Positions 44,352 through 51,448 of a DNA stretch of 64,000 nt are shown here, in pieces (within the stretch, counting starts at the first letter, position 1; the number at the start of each line of letters is the position of its first letter). Under the pieces are notes generated by a model, which saw only the letters and a program-made list of their open reading frames with translations, was not told where the DNA came from and searched no databases. The stretch is taken from assembly GCA_934725425.1 (NCBI GenBank), contig CAKVAX010000001.1, forward strand, positions 1-64,000. Direction: 5' to 3'. The DNA is from an uncultured Eubacteriales bacterium (GTDB lineage: Bacteria > Bacillota > Clostridia > Oscillospirales > Acutalibacteraceae). The translations under genes were made by a program, and so were the position numbers.

Positions 44352-44398
44352 AGAATCGCTTGATTAGTGTTTGTATACACTCAAGCGATTCTTTCTTT
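44352..44398. terminator. Terminator of tRNA-fMet and the lipoprotein gene
   Basis: A 12-bp stem AGAATCGCTTGA/TCAAGCGATTCT (44352-44363 and 44381-44392) with a partly paired loop (AGTGT/ACACT), followed by TTCTTTTTATTT on the plus strand. It ends directly before the convergent lipoprotein stop. Confidence 0.88.
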
Positions 44399-45169
44399 TT
44401 ATTTAAGTTTAGTACCATCGAGTTCTGCTGCTGTCAAAGTGCCATCCTCGTTATACCACATTCTATATTCGCTCTTAACTTCATTTCCCATAGAATTTTT
44501 GTACTTTATTTTTCCGGTTTCATAATATCCTGTTCCAATATTTTGAACGTAATAAAACACAAAAGGAAAATTTACTGTTTCCGGATAAGGTAACAAATTC
44601 GCATAGGATTCTCTCGCTTTTTCTCCAGCCTTTCGAGACTTTTTGGTTTTTTCCTCTTTAGCTTTCTCTTCTTCAGCTTTTTTTGCCTCAGCTTCTTTTG
44701 CTTCCGTAATAATCCATTTAGCATCTGGCTTTGTAACGTTCATAGATTTGGAGTAAACAATACTGAAGATAGTATCTTTCTTTACTGCAATGTCATCTGT
44801 AAAAATTTCGCCTTTTTTTACATTTATTGTTCCGGAAGGTTTGTCGTAATTTATTCGCTTTTCTGATGTGTTATACATTATAAATGCGCTTGTATCAGTT
44901 TTATAATCTTTATCGCTATTGTTTTCAATTTTTATTTTTGCTTTAGCTACATCATCAGATTCTTCGGTTGATTCGACTGTTATCAGAACTCCATTGTCAT
45001 TGTATGATTGCCCTAAAGATAAATTCATATAATCTTTATTTGAATTCGAAGCAGAACTTGTGGTATTGCTGCCGGAAGATTTTGAACTCGTGCTCGAGCT
45101 GCTGCTGTCGCATCCTGCGAAACTTAGTGAGATTCCTGCTGCTATTAACATTAATAAATATTTTTTCAT
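44399..45169 (-). CDS. Predicted lipoprotein (DUF4352-like)
   Basis: A 256-residue lipoprotein. The lipobox SFAGC gives a lipid-modified Cys after a 19-residue signal. A Ser-rich linker follows, then a beta-sandwich-like region (NGVLITVESTEESDDVAKAKIKIENNSDKDY) resembling the extracellular DUF4352 domain. After a charged Ala/Glu/Lys helix (about residues 157-190) a C-terminal beta-rich part ends with MWYNEDGTLTAAELDG. Function unknown. It is divergent from the XRE regulator, which may control it. Confidence 0.7.
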   Translation of the reverse strand: MKKYLLMLIAAGISLSFAGCDSSSSSTSSKSSGSNTTSSASNSNKDYMNLSLGQSYNDNGVLITVESTEESDDVAKAKIKIENNSDKDYKTDTSAFIMYNTSEKRINYDKPSGTINVKKGEIFTDDIAVKKDTIFSIVYSKSMNVTKPDAKWIITEAKEAEAKKAEEEKAKEEKTKKSRKAGEKARESYANLLPYPETVNFPFVFYYVQNIGTGYYETGKIKYKNSMGNEVKSEYRMWYNEDGTLTAAELDGTKLK

Positions 45170-45220
45170 AATTTTGTTCCTCCTTCAAATCACATTTTTT
45201 ATTTCGGTGTTTTGTGTTAT

Positions 45221-45530
45221 GCACTATATAACTCCAAGTATGAATAATGGGGCGTTGCATACTATAGATAAGGTCATTTAAAATCAGACGGTTCACAAAG
45301 GATAAGTAAAGTAATATTTTGTTGGCAGTAAGTTGCAAATTAATAGTGCCTTGTTTTTTGAACTCTATTTATTCTTCGTGTTATATGTAAATTCCTCCTT
45401 TCTTGGCAATACTAATATCATTAAAACATACTATAGTTTATATAGCACAAAATAATTATAGTGCTTTGAATAGTAATTGTCAAATATTTATAATAATTAT
45501 AGGTGATTTTATTATGAATAACTATAGTGT
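45221..45530. promoter_or_regulatory. Repeated ACTATA motifs between lipoprotein and XRE regulator
   Basis: The 344-nt divergent interval holds related sites: GCACTATA (45221-45228), its exact inverse TATAGTGC (45457-45464), ACTATAGA (45261), the palindrome ACTATAGT (45430-45437), and ACTATAGT again inside the first codons of the regulator (45521). Such clustering suits autoregulation by the XRE protein (inference). No open frame with a good SD is seen in the interval. Confidence 0.4.
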
Positions 45531-45846
45531 CGGTAAAAGGATACGTGAGATAAGAATAAGAAAACATTTATCCCAGGAGCAAATTGCTCTTAGAGCAGAA
45601 ATTACCACGGCATATCTTGGTCAGATAGAAAGAGGGGAAAAAAATCCGACAGTAAAATCTGTCGAACAAATTTCTCATGCGCTGGGATTGTCGTTATCCG
45701 AACTATTTAGTAATCAAGGCGAGCCAATCGCAAATGTAGACGGAACAATGGAAAATATTATTTTTGAAATGCAAGACCTTTCTATAAAAGAACGAAAAGA
45801 AATGCTTGATATTATTAGAAATATCATTAAGTTCAAAAAGGAATAG
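45514..45846 (+). CDS. XRE-family transcriptional regulator
   Basis: A protein of about 110 residues. The helix-turn-helix is KRIREIRIRKHLSQEQIALRAEITTAYLGQIERGEKNPTVKSVEQIS, with the usual recognition-helix layout. A C-terminal helical dimer part (KERKEMLDIIRNIIKFKKE) follows. The ATG at 45514 has AGGTGAT upstream. The frame stays open to 45403, but that part is not family-like. Near the lipoprotein gene, with motif repeats between them. Confidence 0.88.
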   Translation: MNNYSVGKRIREIRIRKHLSQEQIALRAEITTAYLGQIERGEKNPTVKSVEQISHALGLSLSELFSNQGEPIANVDGTMENIIFEMQDLSIKERKEMLDIIRNIIKFKKE

Positions 45847-45871
45847 CCATTAAGTTTATATGGACAAAAAT

Positions 45872-45908
45872 TAAGAGCAGCCGAAATAAATCGGTTGCTC
45901 TTAGTTTT
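45872..45908. terminator. Terminator after the XRE gene
   Basis: A 13-bp stem (TAAGAGCAGCCGA with TCGGTTGCTCTTA, one G-T pair) with an AATAAA loop, followed by GTTTTA. It serves the convergent small exported protein too. Confidence 0.82.
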
Positions 45909-45909
45909 A

Positions 45910-46326
45910 CTATAAATCAAAATGACACTCTTTAATCAAAAAATTATTGATGAAATATTCTAATCTATTGTTTTCTTTTAGTGAGTTAATCAAAAACTTC
46001 AAATAAGGGCTTTCGAAAGGAACCAATCTGGTAATATGAATGTCATCGGCGTGTTCTTTGGTAGTTACTATAATGTGATTGTTCACACGCACTAATCCTA
46101 TTTGATAAAAATGTTCATCATCACTAAAATACTTTAGATTAAAATTGACGTCAGCCAATAAATTGGTTAAATCACGAAAGGTTACGGCGGATGAATTATA
46201 CCAAAATTTCATAGGAAGTAAAGATTCACTGTCAATATGATTGAAACAAGGATATATTGCATTTATATTTAAATTAAAAATTATTAAAAATAAAATTATA
46301 AATATTTTCTGAAAAAACTTAAACAC
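45910..46326 (-). CDS. Small exported protein of unknown function
   Basis: A 138-residue protein of no family I recognise. A clear hydrophobic signal or anchor (IFIILFLIIFNLNINA) is followed by about 110 mostly polar residues with mixed alpha/beta character. It holds only two cysteines after the signal. GTG start at 46326 with AAGGAG ten nt upstream. It lies alone, convergent with the XRE gene. Confidence 0.55.
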   Translation of the reverse strand: MFKFFQKIFIILFLIIFNLNINAIYPCFNHIDSESLLPMKFWYNSSAVTFRDLTNLLADVNFNLKYFSDDEHFYQIGLVRVNNHIIVTTKEHADDIHITRLVPFESPYLKFLINSLKENNRLEYFINNFLIKECHFDL

Positions 46327-46586
46327 TTTGAAAAAACTCCTTCAAACCAGCATCATATCCACATTTTACTCTATTGTTATACATTTCACAAGTAGAAACC
46401 TAAAATGCAATTAAAAAAAATAGGGACAATATCTACAAAATAAAAGTCGAAAATTTTAAAACTGGAAAATAATTGGAATATATTGGTAAAATTTACCTGC
46501 TTTTTGAGAAATTACTCGCTAATCATACACTTAAATTAAGGTGATTTTTAATTTTTCAATTCTCGAAACATGTCGAATTTCTTTCC

Positions 46587-46615
46587 TTGCAATAAATCTG
46601 GAAATTTTTTACACT
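46587..46615 (+). promoter_or_regulatory. Candidate promoter of the DUF6514 gene
   Basis: TTGCAA (46587-46592), a 17-nt spacer and TACACT (46610-46615), 28 nt before the start at 46644. The preceding 260 nt (46327-46586) show no gene. Confidence 0.45.
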
Positions 46616-46643
46616 ATGAGTGTACAATGGTGAGGTGATAAAA

Positions 46644-46925
46644 ATGAGTACACAAAGTGTTTACGTAAATGAATTAACTTCTATGGAAGGTAAAAGAATT
46701 GAGTACAGAATCACTACCTGCGAAAAAGATGGCTCCGAACATTACGGAATACAAGTCATTACGGACGCAAAAGATTACCACGAAGAAGAAGCTGTCGATA
46801 TGATTTCACCCGACAAAAATTTCGTTGAAGAAATCATTACATATCTTTACCAAAACTCTATCGATACGGTCCATTTCAAAGACGTATTGGAAGATTACAT
46901 TTTGGAAAGTGAAAAAGTGGACTAG
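46644..46925 (+). CDS. DUF6514-like small cytosolic protein
   Basis: A protein of about 93 residues: an acidic, beta-then-helix protein (GKRIEYRITTCEKDGSEHYGIQVITDA ... EEIITYLYQNSIDTVHFKDVLEDYI) that I match, with moderate certainty, to the small clostridial DUF6514 group of unknown function. ATG at 46644 with GAGGTGAT upstream. Followed by its own terminator. Confidence 0.6.
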   Translation: MSTQSVYVNELTSMEGKRIEYRITTCEKDGSEHYGIQVITDAKDYHEEEAVDMISPDKNFVEEIITYLYQNSIDTVHFKDVLEDYILESEKVD

Positions 46926-46934
46926 CTTTAAGTT

Positions 46935-46970
46935 AAATCGCTTTCGGATTATTCCGAAGGCGATTTTTAT
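46935..46970 (+). terminator. Terminator after the DUF6514-like gene
   Basis: A 14-bp stem (AAATCGCTTTCGGA with TCCGAAGGCGATTT, one G-T pair; 46935-46948 and 46953-46966) followed by TTTAT. Confidence 0.85.
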
Positions 46971-47048
46971 ATATTCAATTATAAAATTGACTATTGTAAA
47001 AAATCAAAGTATAGTTATATTTAGTCTAAGAAAAGGAAATTGAAAATT

Positions 47049-48413
47049 ATGAAATTTAAAACAGAATCAGATTCACTCGGAAAAGTAAAAGTTCCCGCAG
47101 ATAAACTTTGGGGAGCACAAACTCAAAGAAGTTTGGAGAATTTTAAAATAAGTTCCGAAAAAATCCCTTTGGAAGTCATTTATGCTTTGGCTCATATAAA
47201 AAAGGCTTGCGCGGAAGCTAATCTATATTTTGGTAAGCTTGATGAAGAAAGGTGTAAACTTATCACTGAGGCTGCTGACAGAATAATAAACGGAGAATAT
47301 GATGATAATTTCCCGCTATCTGTTTGGCAAACAGGAAGCGGAACTCAGAGCAACATGAATGTCAACGAAGTTATTTCCAATTTATGTAAACTCAAAAATT
47401 CTGAAATTAAAATTCATCCCAACGACCATGTTAATATGTCGCAAAGTTCCAATGATACTTTTCCAACCGCTATGAGAATTGCTTCGATTATTTATATTGA
47501 AAATAAATTGTTGCCCTCTCTTGATAAATTAATTTCTTCTTTTAAAATTTTGGAGTCAAATAATCAAGGGATAATAAAAATAGGCAGAACTCATTTACAA
47601 GACGCCGTACCAATAGGATTTTGGCAAGAAATCAGCGGATGGAGAGCTTCGATTGAAGTATCACGCGATATGATAAAATCAAATATGGAATTTTTGAGAT
47701 GTGTGGCTCTTGGAGCAACCGCAGTGGGTACAGGTCTGAATTCACCCAAAAATTTTGATAAAATTGTTTGCGAAATTCTTTCCAAAAATCTAAAAACTTC
47801 GATAGTGCCTGATAAAAATAAATTTCACGCTCTTACAACTTTGGATGCTTTTGTGTCTACTCATGGAGCACTTAAGTCTTTGGCTGCAAACCTTATGAAG
47901 ATATCCAATGATATTAGGTGGCTGTCAAGTGGTCCGAGATGTGGTTTGGGAGAAATAAAAATTCCTCAAAACGAACCCGGTAGCTCCATAATGCCGGGTA
48001 AAGTCAACCCGACTCAATGTGAATCTATCACTATGATAGCAGTACAAGTGATTGGCAACGACACTGCTATAGGCATGACGGCTTCTCAAGGCAATTTTGA
48101 GCTTAATGTTTTTTTGCCCGTGTGCATACATAATTTTATGACTTCCCTTAGAATTTTAAATGACGGAGTGCTTTCTTTTGAGGAAAAATGCGTTAGGGGT
48201 ATAGTTCCCGTTAAAGAAAAAATGTCCGAAAATTTAAAAAAATCTTTAATGCTGGTTACGGCGTTAAATTCTAGAATAGGGTATGAAAATTCAGCTAAGG
48301 TTGCAAAGAAAGCATACGAGGAAAATATATCTATAAAAGATGCTGCACTTAATCTCAAGCTTGTAGAAAGCTCCGAAATAGATGAGATTTTGAATCCCGA
48401 TAAAATGGTTTAA
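47049..48413 (+). CDS. fumC: Class II fumarate hydratase
   Basis: A protein of about 454 residues in the aspartase/fumarase superfamily. It has TESDSLGKVKVPADKLWGAQTQRSLENF at the N terminus and the superfamily signature GSSIMPGKVNPTQCES. HTHLQDAVPIGFWQEISGW-like (here RTHLQDAVPIGFWQ) carries the catalytic region. It interconverts fumarate and malate in the cytosol. Start ATG at 47049 (the TTG at 47040 sits close to the SD AAAAGGAA). It precedes malic enzyme by 18 nt, so malate made from fumarate can be decarboxylated. Confidence 0.92.
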   Translation: MKFKTESDSLGKVKVPADKLWGAQTQRSLENFKISSEKIPLEVIYALAHIKKACAEANLYFGKLDEERCKLITEAADRIINGEYDDNFPLSVWQTGSGTQSNMNVNEVISNLCKLKNSEIKIHPNDHVNMSQSSNDTFPTAMRIASIIYIENKLLPSLDKLISSFKILESNNQGIIKIGRTHLQDAVPIGFWQEISGWRASIEVSRDMIKSNMEFLRCVALGATAVGTGLNSPKNFDKIVCEILSKNLKTSIVPDKNKFHALTTLDAFVSTHGALKSLAANLMKISNDIRWLSSGPRCGLGEIKIPQNEPGSSIMPGKVNPTQCESITMIAVQVIGNDTAIGMTASQGNFELNVFLPVCIHNFMTSLRILNDGVLSFEEKCVRGIVPVKEKMSENLKKSLMLVTALNSRIGYENSAKVAKKAYEENISIKDAALNLKLVESSEIDEILNPDKMV

Positions 48414-48431
48414 TTATTTAGGAGGAAATAT

Positions 48432-49568
48432 ATGAAAAATACAGATGCTTTAAAACTTCATGAAAAGCTTCACGGAAAAATAGAAGTCGTTTCGAGATGT
48501 AATATTAAAACCAAAGAAGATTTATCTTTGGTGTATACCCCCGGAGTGGCTAAAGCTTGCGAAAAAATAAAAGAAGATTATTCCGAATCTTTTAATTTAA
48601 CACGGCGCTCGAATCTTGTAGCTGTTATCACCGACGGTAGTGCAGTACTTGGCCTTGGAAATATCGGCCCTGCTGCTGCGATGCCCGTTATGGAAGGCAA
48701 GTGCGCTCTTTTTAAAGAATTTGGCGATGTGGACGCTTTCCCGATTTGTATAGATTCAAATGATACCGAAGAAATTATAAAAACTATTCACTTAATATCC
48801 AAAAGTTTTGGCGGAATAAATTTAGAAGATATATCAGCCCCAAGATGTTTTGAAATAGAACGTCGCTTACAACAAATATGTGATATACCTGTCTTTCATG
48901 ATGACCAACATGGCACAGCGATTGTTGTGGCGGCAGCTCTCATAAATGCTGTTAAATATGCAAATAAAACGATGGGAAAACTAAAAATAGTAATAAACGG
49001 AGCCGGAGCCGCCGGAATAGCAATTGCAAAATTGTTGCTGTTTATGAATTTTGGAGATATAATTCTTTGTGATATAAACGGAATTTTGGATTTACAGGAC
49101 TCTGGTTTAAATGACGAACAAAAATATATGTGTTCCGTTACTAATAAAAGCGGAAAAAAAGGAAAATTGATTGACGCTTTAAAAGACGCTGACGTTCTAA
49201 TAGGCGTTTCTCGCGGAAATGTAGTAAGCAAAGAAATGATTTCAAAAATGAATCGTCCTATCGTATTTGCTATGGCTAATCCGATTCCCGAAATATACCC
49301 TGATGACGCTTATGAAGCCGGTGCTGTTATATGTGGGACAGGAAGATCGGACTATAAAAATCAAATAAACAATGTTTTGGTTTTTCCCGGTATTTTCAAA
49401 GGTGCTTTAAAACACAATATAAAAATTATAACTGAAGAAATGATGAAAAAAGCGGCTTTCGCTATCGCTGATATGGTAACCGAAAATGAAATTTCCGAAG
49501 GAATAGTTGTGCCTGATGTTTTAAATAAAGGAGTTGCGGATAAAATTGCTGAAGAAATTGCAAAATGA
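48432..49568 (+). CDS. Malic enzyme (malate to pyruvate)
   Basis: A 378-residue short-form malic enzyme with KIEVVSRCNIKTKEDLSLVYTPGVAKACE (catalytic Tyr), DGSAVLGLGNIGPAAAMPVMEGKCALFK (metal-site region) and the Rossmann GAGAAGIAIAKLLLF. NAD or NADP preference is not readable with confidence. It makes pyruvate and NAD(P)H from malate. Operon fumC-malic enzyme-luxS. Confidence 0.92.
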   Translation: MKNTDALKLHEKLHGKIEVVSRCNIKTKEDLSLVYTPGVAKACEKIKEDYSESFNLTRRSNLVAVITDGSAVLGLGNIGPAAAMPVMEGKCALFKEFGDVDAFPICIDSNDTEEIIKTIHLISKSFGGINLEDISAPRCFEIERRLQQICDIPVFHDDQHGTAIVVAAALINAVKYANKTMGKLKIVINGAGAAGIAIAKLLLFMNFGDIILCDINGILDLQDSGLNDEQKYMCSVTNKSGKKGKLIDALKDADVLIGVSRGNVVSKEMISKMNRPIVFAMANPIPEIYPDDAYEAGAVICGTGRSDYKNQINNVLVFPGIFKGALKHNIKIITEEMMKKAAFAIADMVTENEISEGIVVPDVLNKGVADKIAEEIAK

Positions 49569-49578
49569 AAATTCTAAA

Positions 49579-50031
49579 ATGAAAAAAATAAAAAGTTTTG
49601 AAGTCGACCACACCAAAATTGTACCCGGAATGTATATTTCCAGAATAGATGATGATATAGTTACCTATGACATCAGAATGGTAAAACCCAACGCCGGAGT
49701 ATATCTTGAAAATGATGGACTTCATACTTTTGAACATCTTTTTGCCACATATGTTAGAAATTCAGAATTTGAAAATAATATAATTTATGTTGGACCTATG
49801 GGTTGTCGTACGGGCTTTTATTTAGTGGTTCGAAATATTTCTGATGATGATGCTATAAACTTAGTTTTAAATTCTATGAAATTTATTGAAAATTTCAAAG
49901 GAGAAATTCCCGGAGCTACCGAAATTGAATGCGGCAACTATAAGGAGCATAATTTGCACAAGGCTAATTTATATGCAGAATCTATGCGAAAAATTTTAGA
50001 AAATTATACTACGGACATGCTCAAATATTAA
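49579..50031 (+). CDS. luxS: S-ribosylhomocysteine lyase (LuxS)
   Basis: A protein of about 150 residues with SFEVDHTKIVPGMYISRI, the metal-binding HTFEHLFATYVRN (H-x-x-x-H) and GPMGCRTGFYL (Cys ligand and catalytic Cys region). It splits S-ribosylhomocysteine to homocysteine and the AI-2 precursor DPD. The ATG at 49579 lies 11 nt after the malic enzyme stop without a clear SD, so translation is probably coupled. AI-2 receptor genes are not visible. Confidence 0.95.
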   Translation: MKKIKSFEVDHTKIVPGMYISRIDDDIVTYDIRMVKPNAGVYLENDGLHTFEHLFATYVRNSEFENNIIYVGPMGCRTGFYLVVRNISDDDAINLVLNSMKFIENFKGEIPGATEIECGNYKEHNLHKANLYAESMRKILENYTTDMLKY

Positions 50032-50096
50032 GTAACTCTTATTTTTATTTTGCATAAAATGTTAAAAGTAATTTGTATGAAGGGAGTTATATAAAT

Positions 50097-50531
50097 TTGA
50101 GAAAAAATTATATGACTAATATGAGAAGTACAAACAATATGCATTATTCGAACGACATTTTTTCTTTTAACATAGAGGATTCTGCTTTGAAAAATCAAAA
50201 TTTTCGAAAAACAATCTGGACCGGAAAATTTATGCAAATAACTTTGATGTCTATTAATTCGGGTAGTTCAATAGGTTTGGAAATGCACCCTGATAACGAC
50301 CAATTTTTAAAAATAGAGGATGGAATAGGTCAAGTGCTCATAGGCAAGAGTAAAGATAGACTCTCTTATCAAAAACGAGTCAAAAAAGGTGATGCAATTA
50401 TTGTTCCGGCCGGAATGTGGCATAACGTGATAAACTTGGGAAGAGGATGTATCAAATTATACTCAGTATACGCTCCGCCTCATCACAAACCGGGCACGGT
50501 ACACAGAACCAAGCAAGATGCAAACGACTGA
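50097..50531 (+). CDS. Cupin-domain protein
   Basis: A protein of about 144 residues with a single cupin fold: SGSSIGLEMHPDNDQFLKIEDGIGQVLIG (motif 1, only one of the usual two His) and GDAIIVPAGMWHNVINLG (motif 2). The partly lost metal motif makes a catalytic role uncertain. A TTG start at 50097 is 10 nt after AGGGAG. ATG at 50112 is an alternative. It follows luxS by 65 nt. Confidence 0.75.
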   Translation: MRKNYMTNMRSTNNMHYSNDIFSFNIEDSALKNQNFRKTIWTGKFMQITLMSINSGSSIGLEMHPDNDQFLKIEDGIGQVLIGKSKDRLSYQKRVKKGDAIIVPAGMWHNVINLGRGCIKLYSVYAPPHHKPGTVHRTKQDAND

Positions 50532-50567
50532 GAACTTAATTTTGCAAGGATGTTAGAAAATACTTAC

Positions 50568-50596
50568 TTGAAATTTAATTTAAAGAGTAATATAAT
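50568..50596 (+). promoter_or_regulatory. Promoter of the Cys-rich exported protein gene
   Basis: TTGAAA (50568-50573), a 17-nt spacer and TATAAT (50591-50596). About 107 nt of leader precede the ATG at 50704. Confidence 0.65.
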
Positions 50597-50703
50597 ATTC
50601 TCGATATTTATGCATAAGAAATAAAAGTCTGACTGATTTTTCAAAGATGTGTTGGACTTCTATTTTTTTGGAAGTTAATAATACTTTGAATGGAGAATTG
50701 AAT

Positions 50704-51318
50704 ATGTTAAAGAAGATTTTGAGTTTTGGAATAGCAGCGGTATGCGGCGCCGTAGCGCTCAATGTTTGTGCTGTGGATACTTCTGAAACGGTAAGCGGCC
50801 CGGAAAGTTCAGTCATTGAACAAAGTAATTTTAAAAATATAGATTCGCAAATGTTGATGATAAGAAATTTCTTTTTAAATTCTTCAAAAAATGACGAAGA
50901 TAAAAAATTAAAAGAAAAATTTTTAGATGTTTATTCTGAAGTTTACTGCTCTGCCCGAAAGTATGGCTGCTTTTTAAAATTTTGTACAAAGTATGATAGA
51001 AAGCCGTATGTTGGCAGTATAAGCAAAACTTGCAAAGATATGGAACAGGTTTACTGCAGATCTTGTCTGGACTTTGTTGCGATGAAAAAGCCTGACGGTA
51101 GCGATAGGATGTTGGATTTATGCAAAAAATTTATGAATTTGGCAGGGGATTATATAACCGGTGGGTATTTTATATTTTTCGAAAATGAAAAATGGATGGT
51201 TGCATGCACACCGTATTTTTGGAACAGTACATCTTTAAATATATGTGACGGCAGAAGTGTGATGTGTGATTTTATTGAGGAATTTGAAAAATTGAGTGAT
51301 CGCATTGATTTATTTTAA
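50704..51318 (+). CDS. Exported cysteine-rich protein of unknown function
   Basis: A 204-residue protein with no family I recognise. A signal peptide (LSFGIAAVCGAVALNVCAV) gives a mature part of about 180 residues. The mature part has ten Cys, several in close pairs (CRSC, YGCFLKFC, SLNICDGRSVMC), so disulfides or metal binding are likely. ATG at 50704 with GGAG upstream. The in-frame start at 50647 would add a non-signal-like extension. Monocistronic. A secreted Cys-rich protein may be envelope-located or toxin-like (inference). Confidence 0.65.
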   Translation: MLKKILSFGIAAVCGAVALNVCAVDTSETVSGPESSVIEQSNFKNIDSQMLMIRNFFLNSSKNDEDKKLKEKFLDVYSEVYCSARKYGCFLKFCTKYDRKPYVGSISKTCKDMEQVYCRSCLDFVAMKKPDGSDRMLDLCKKFMNLAGDYITGGYFIFFENEKWMVACTPYFWNSTSLNICDGRSVMCDFIEEFEKLSDRIDLF

Positions 51319-51334
51319 ATAGTTTGATTTTTTG

Positions 51335-51368
51335 TTGCGCTTTATTAAGCTAAAGTGCAATTATTTTT
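51335..51368 (+). terminator. Terminator after the Cys-rich gene
   Basis: A 10-bp stem TTGCGCTTTA/TAAAGTGCAA (51335-51344 and 51351-51360, one G-T pair) followed by TTATTTTTTTA. Confidence 0.8.
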
Positions 51369-51387
51369 TTATGAGAATTAAATAAGT

Positions 51388-51416
51388 TGATTAAAATATT
51401 TGAGTAGTATAAAATA
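51388..51416 (+). promoter_or_regulatory. Candidate promoter of ileS-lspA
   Basis: TTGATT (51388-51393), a 17-nt spacer and TAAAAT (51411-51416), 32 nt before the ileS start. There is no room for a T-box leader. Confidence 0.55.
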
Positions 51417-51448
51417 GTATTTATTAAGAGAAAAAGAGGTTGATGACA

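Noticed and set aside
44968..45338. Small ORFs antisense to the lipoprotein and in the divergent interval
   Set aside because: No SD and repeated low-complexity residues; the lipoprotein frame is clearly the coding one.
51319..51448. T-box riboswitch before ileS
   Set aside because: Only about 30 nt separate the candidate TSS from the start, and no T-box consensus or antiterminator is visible.
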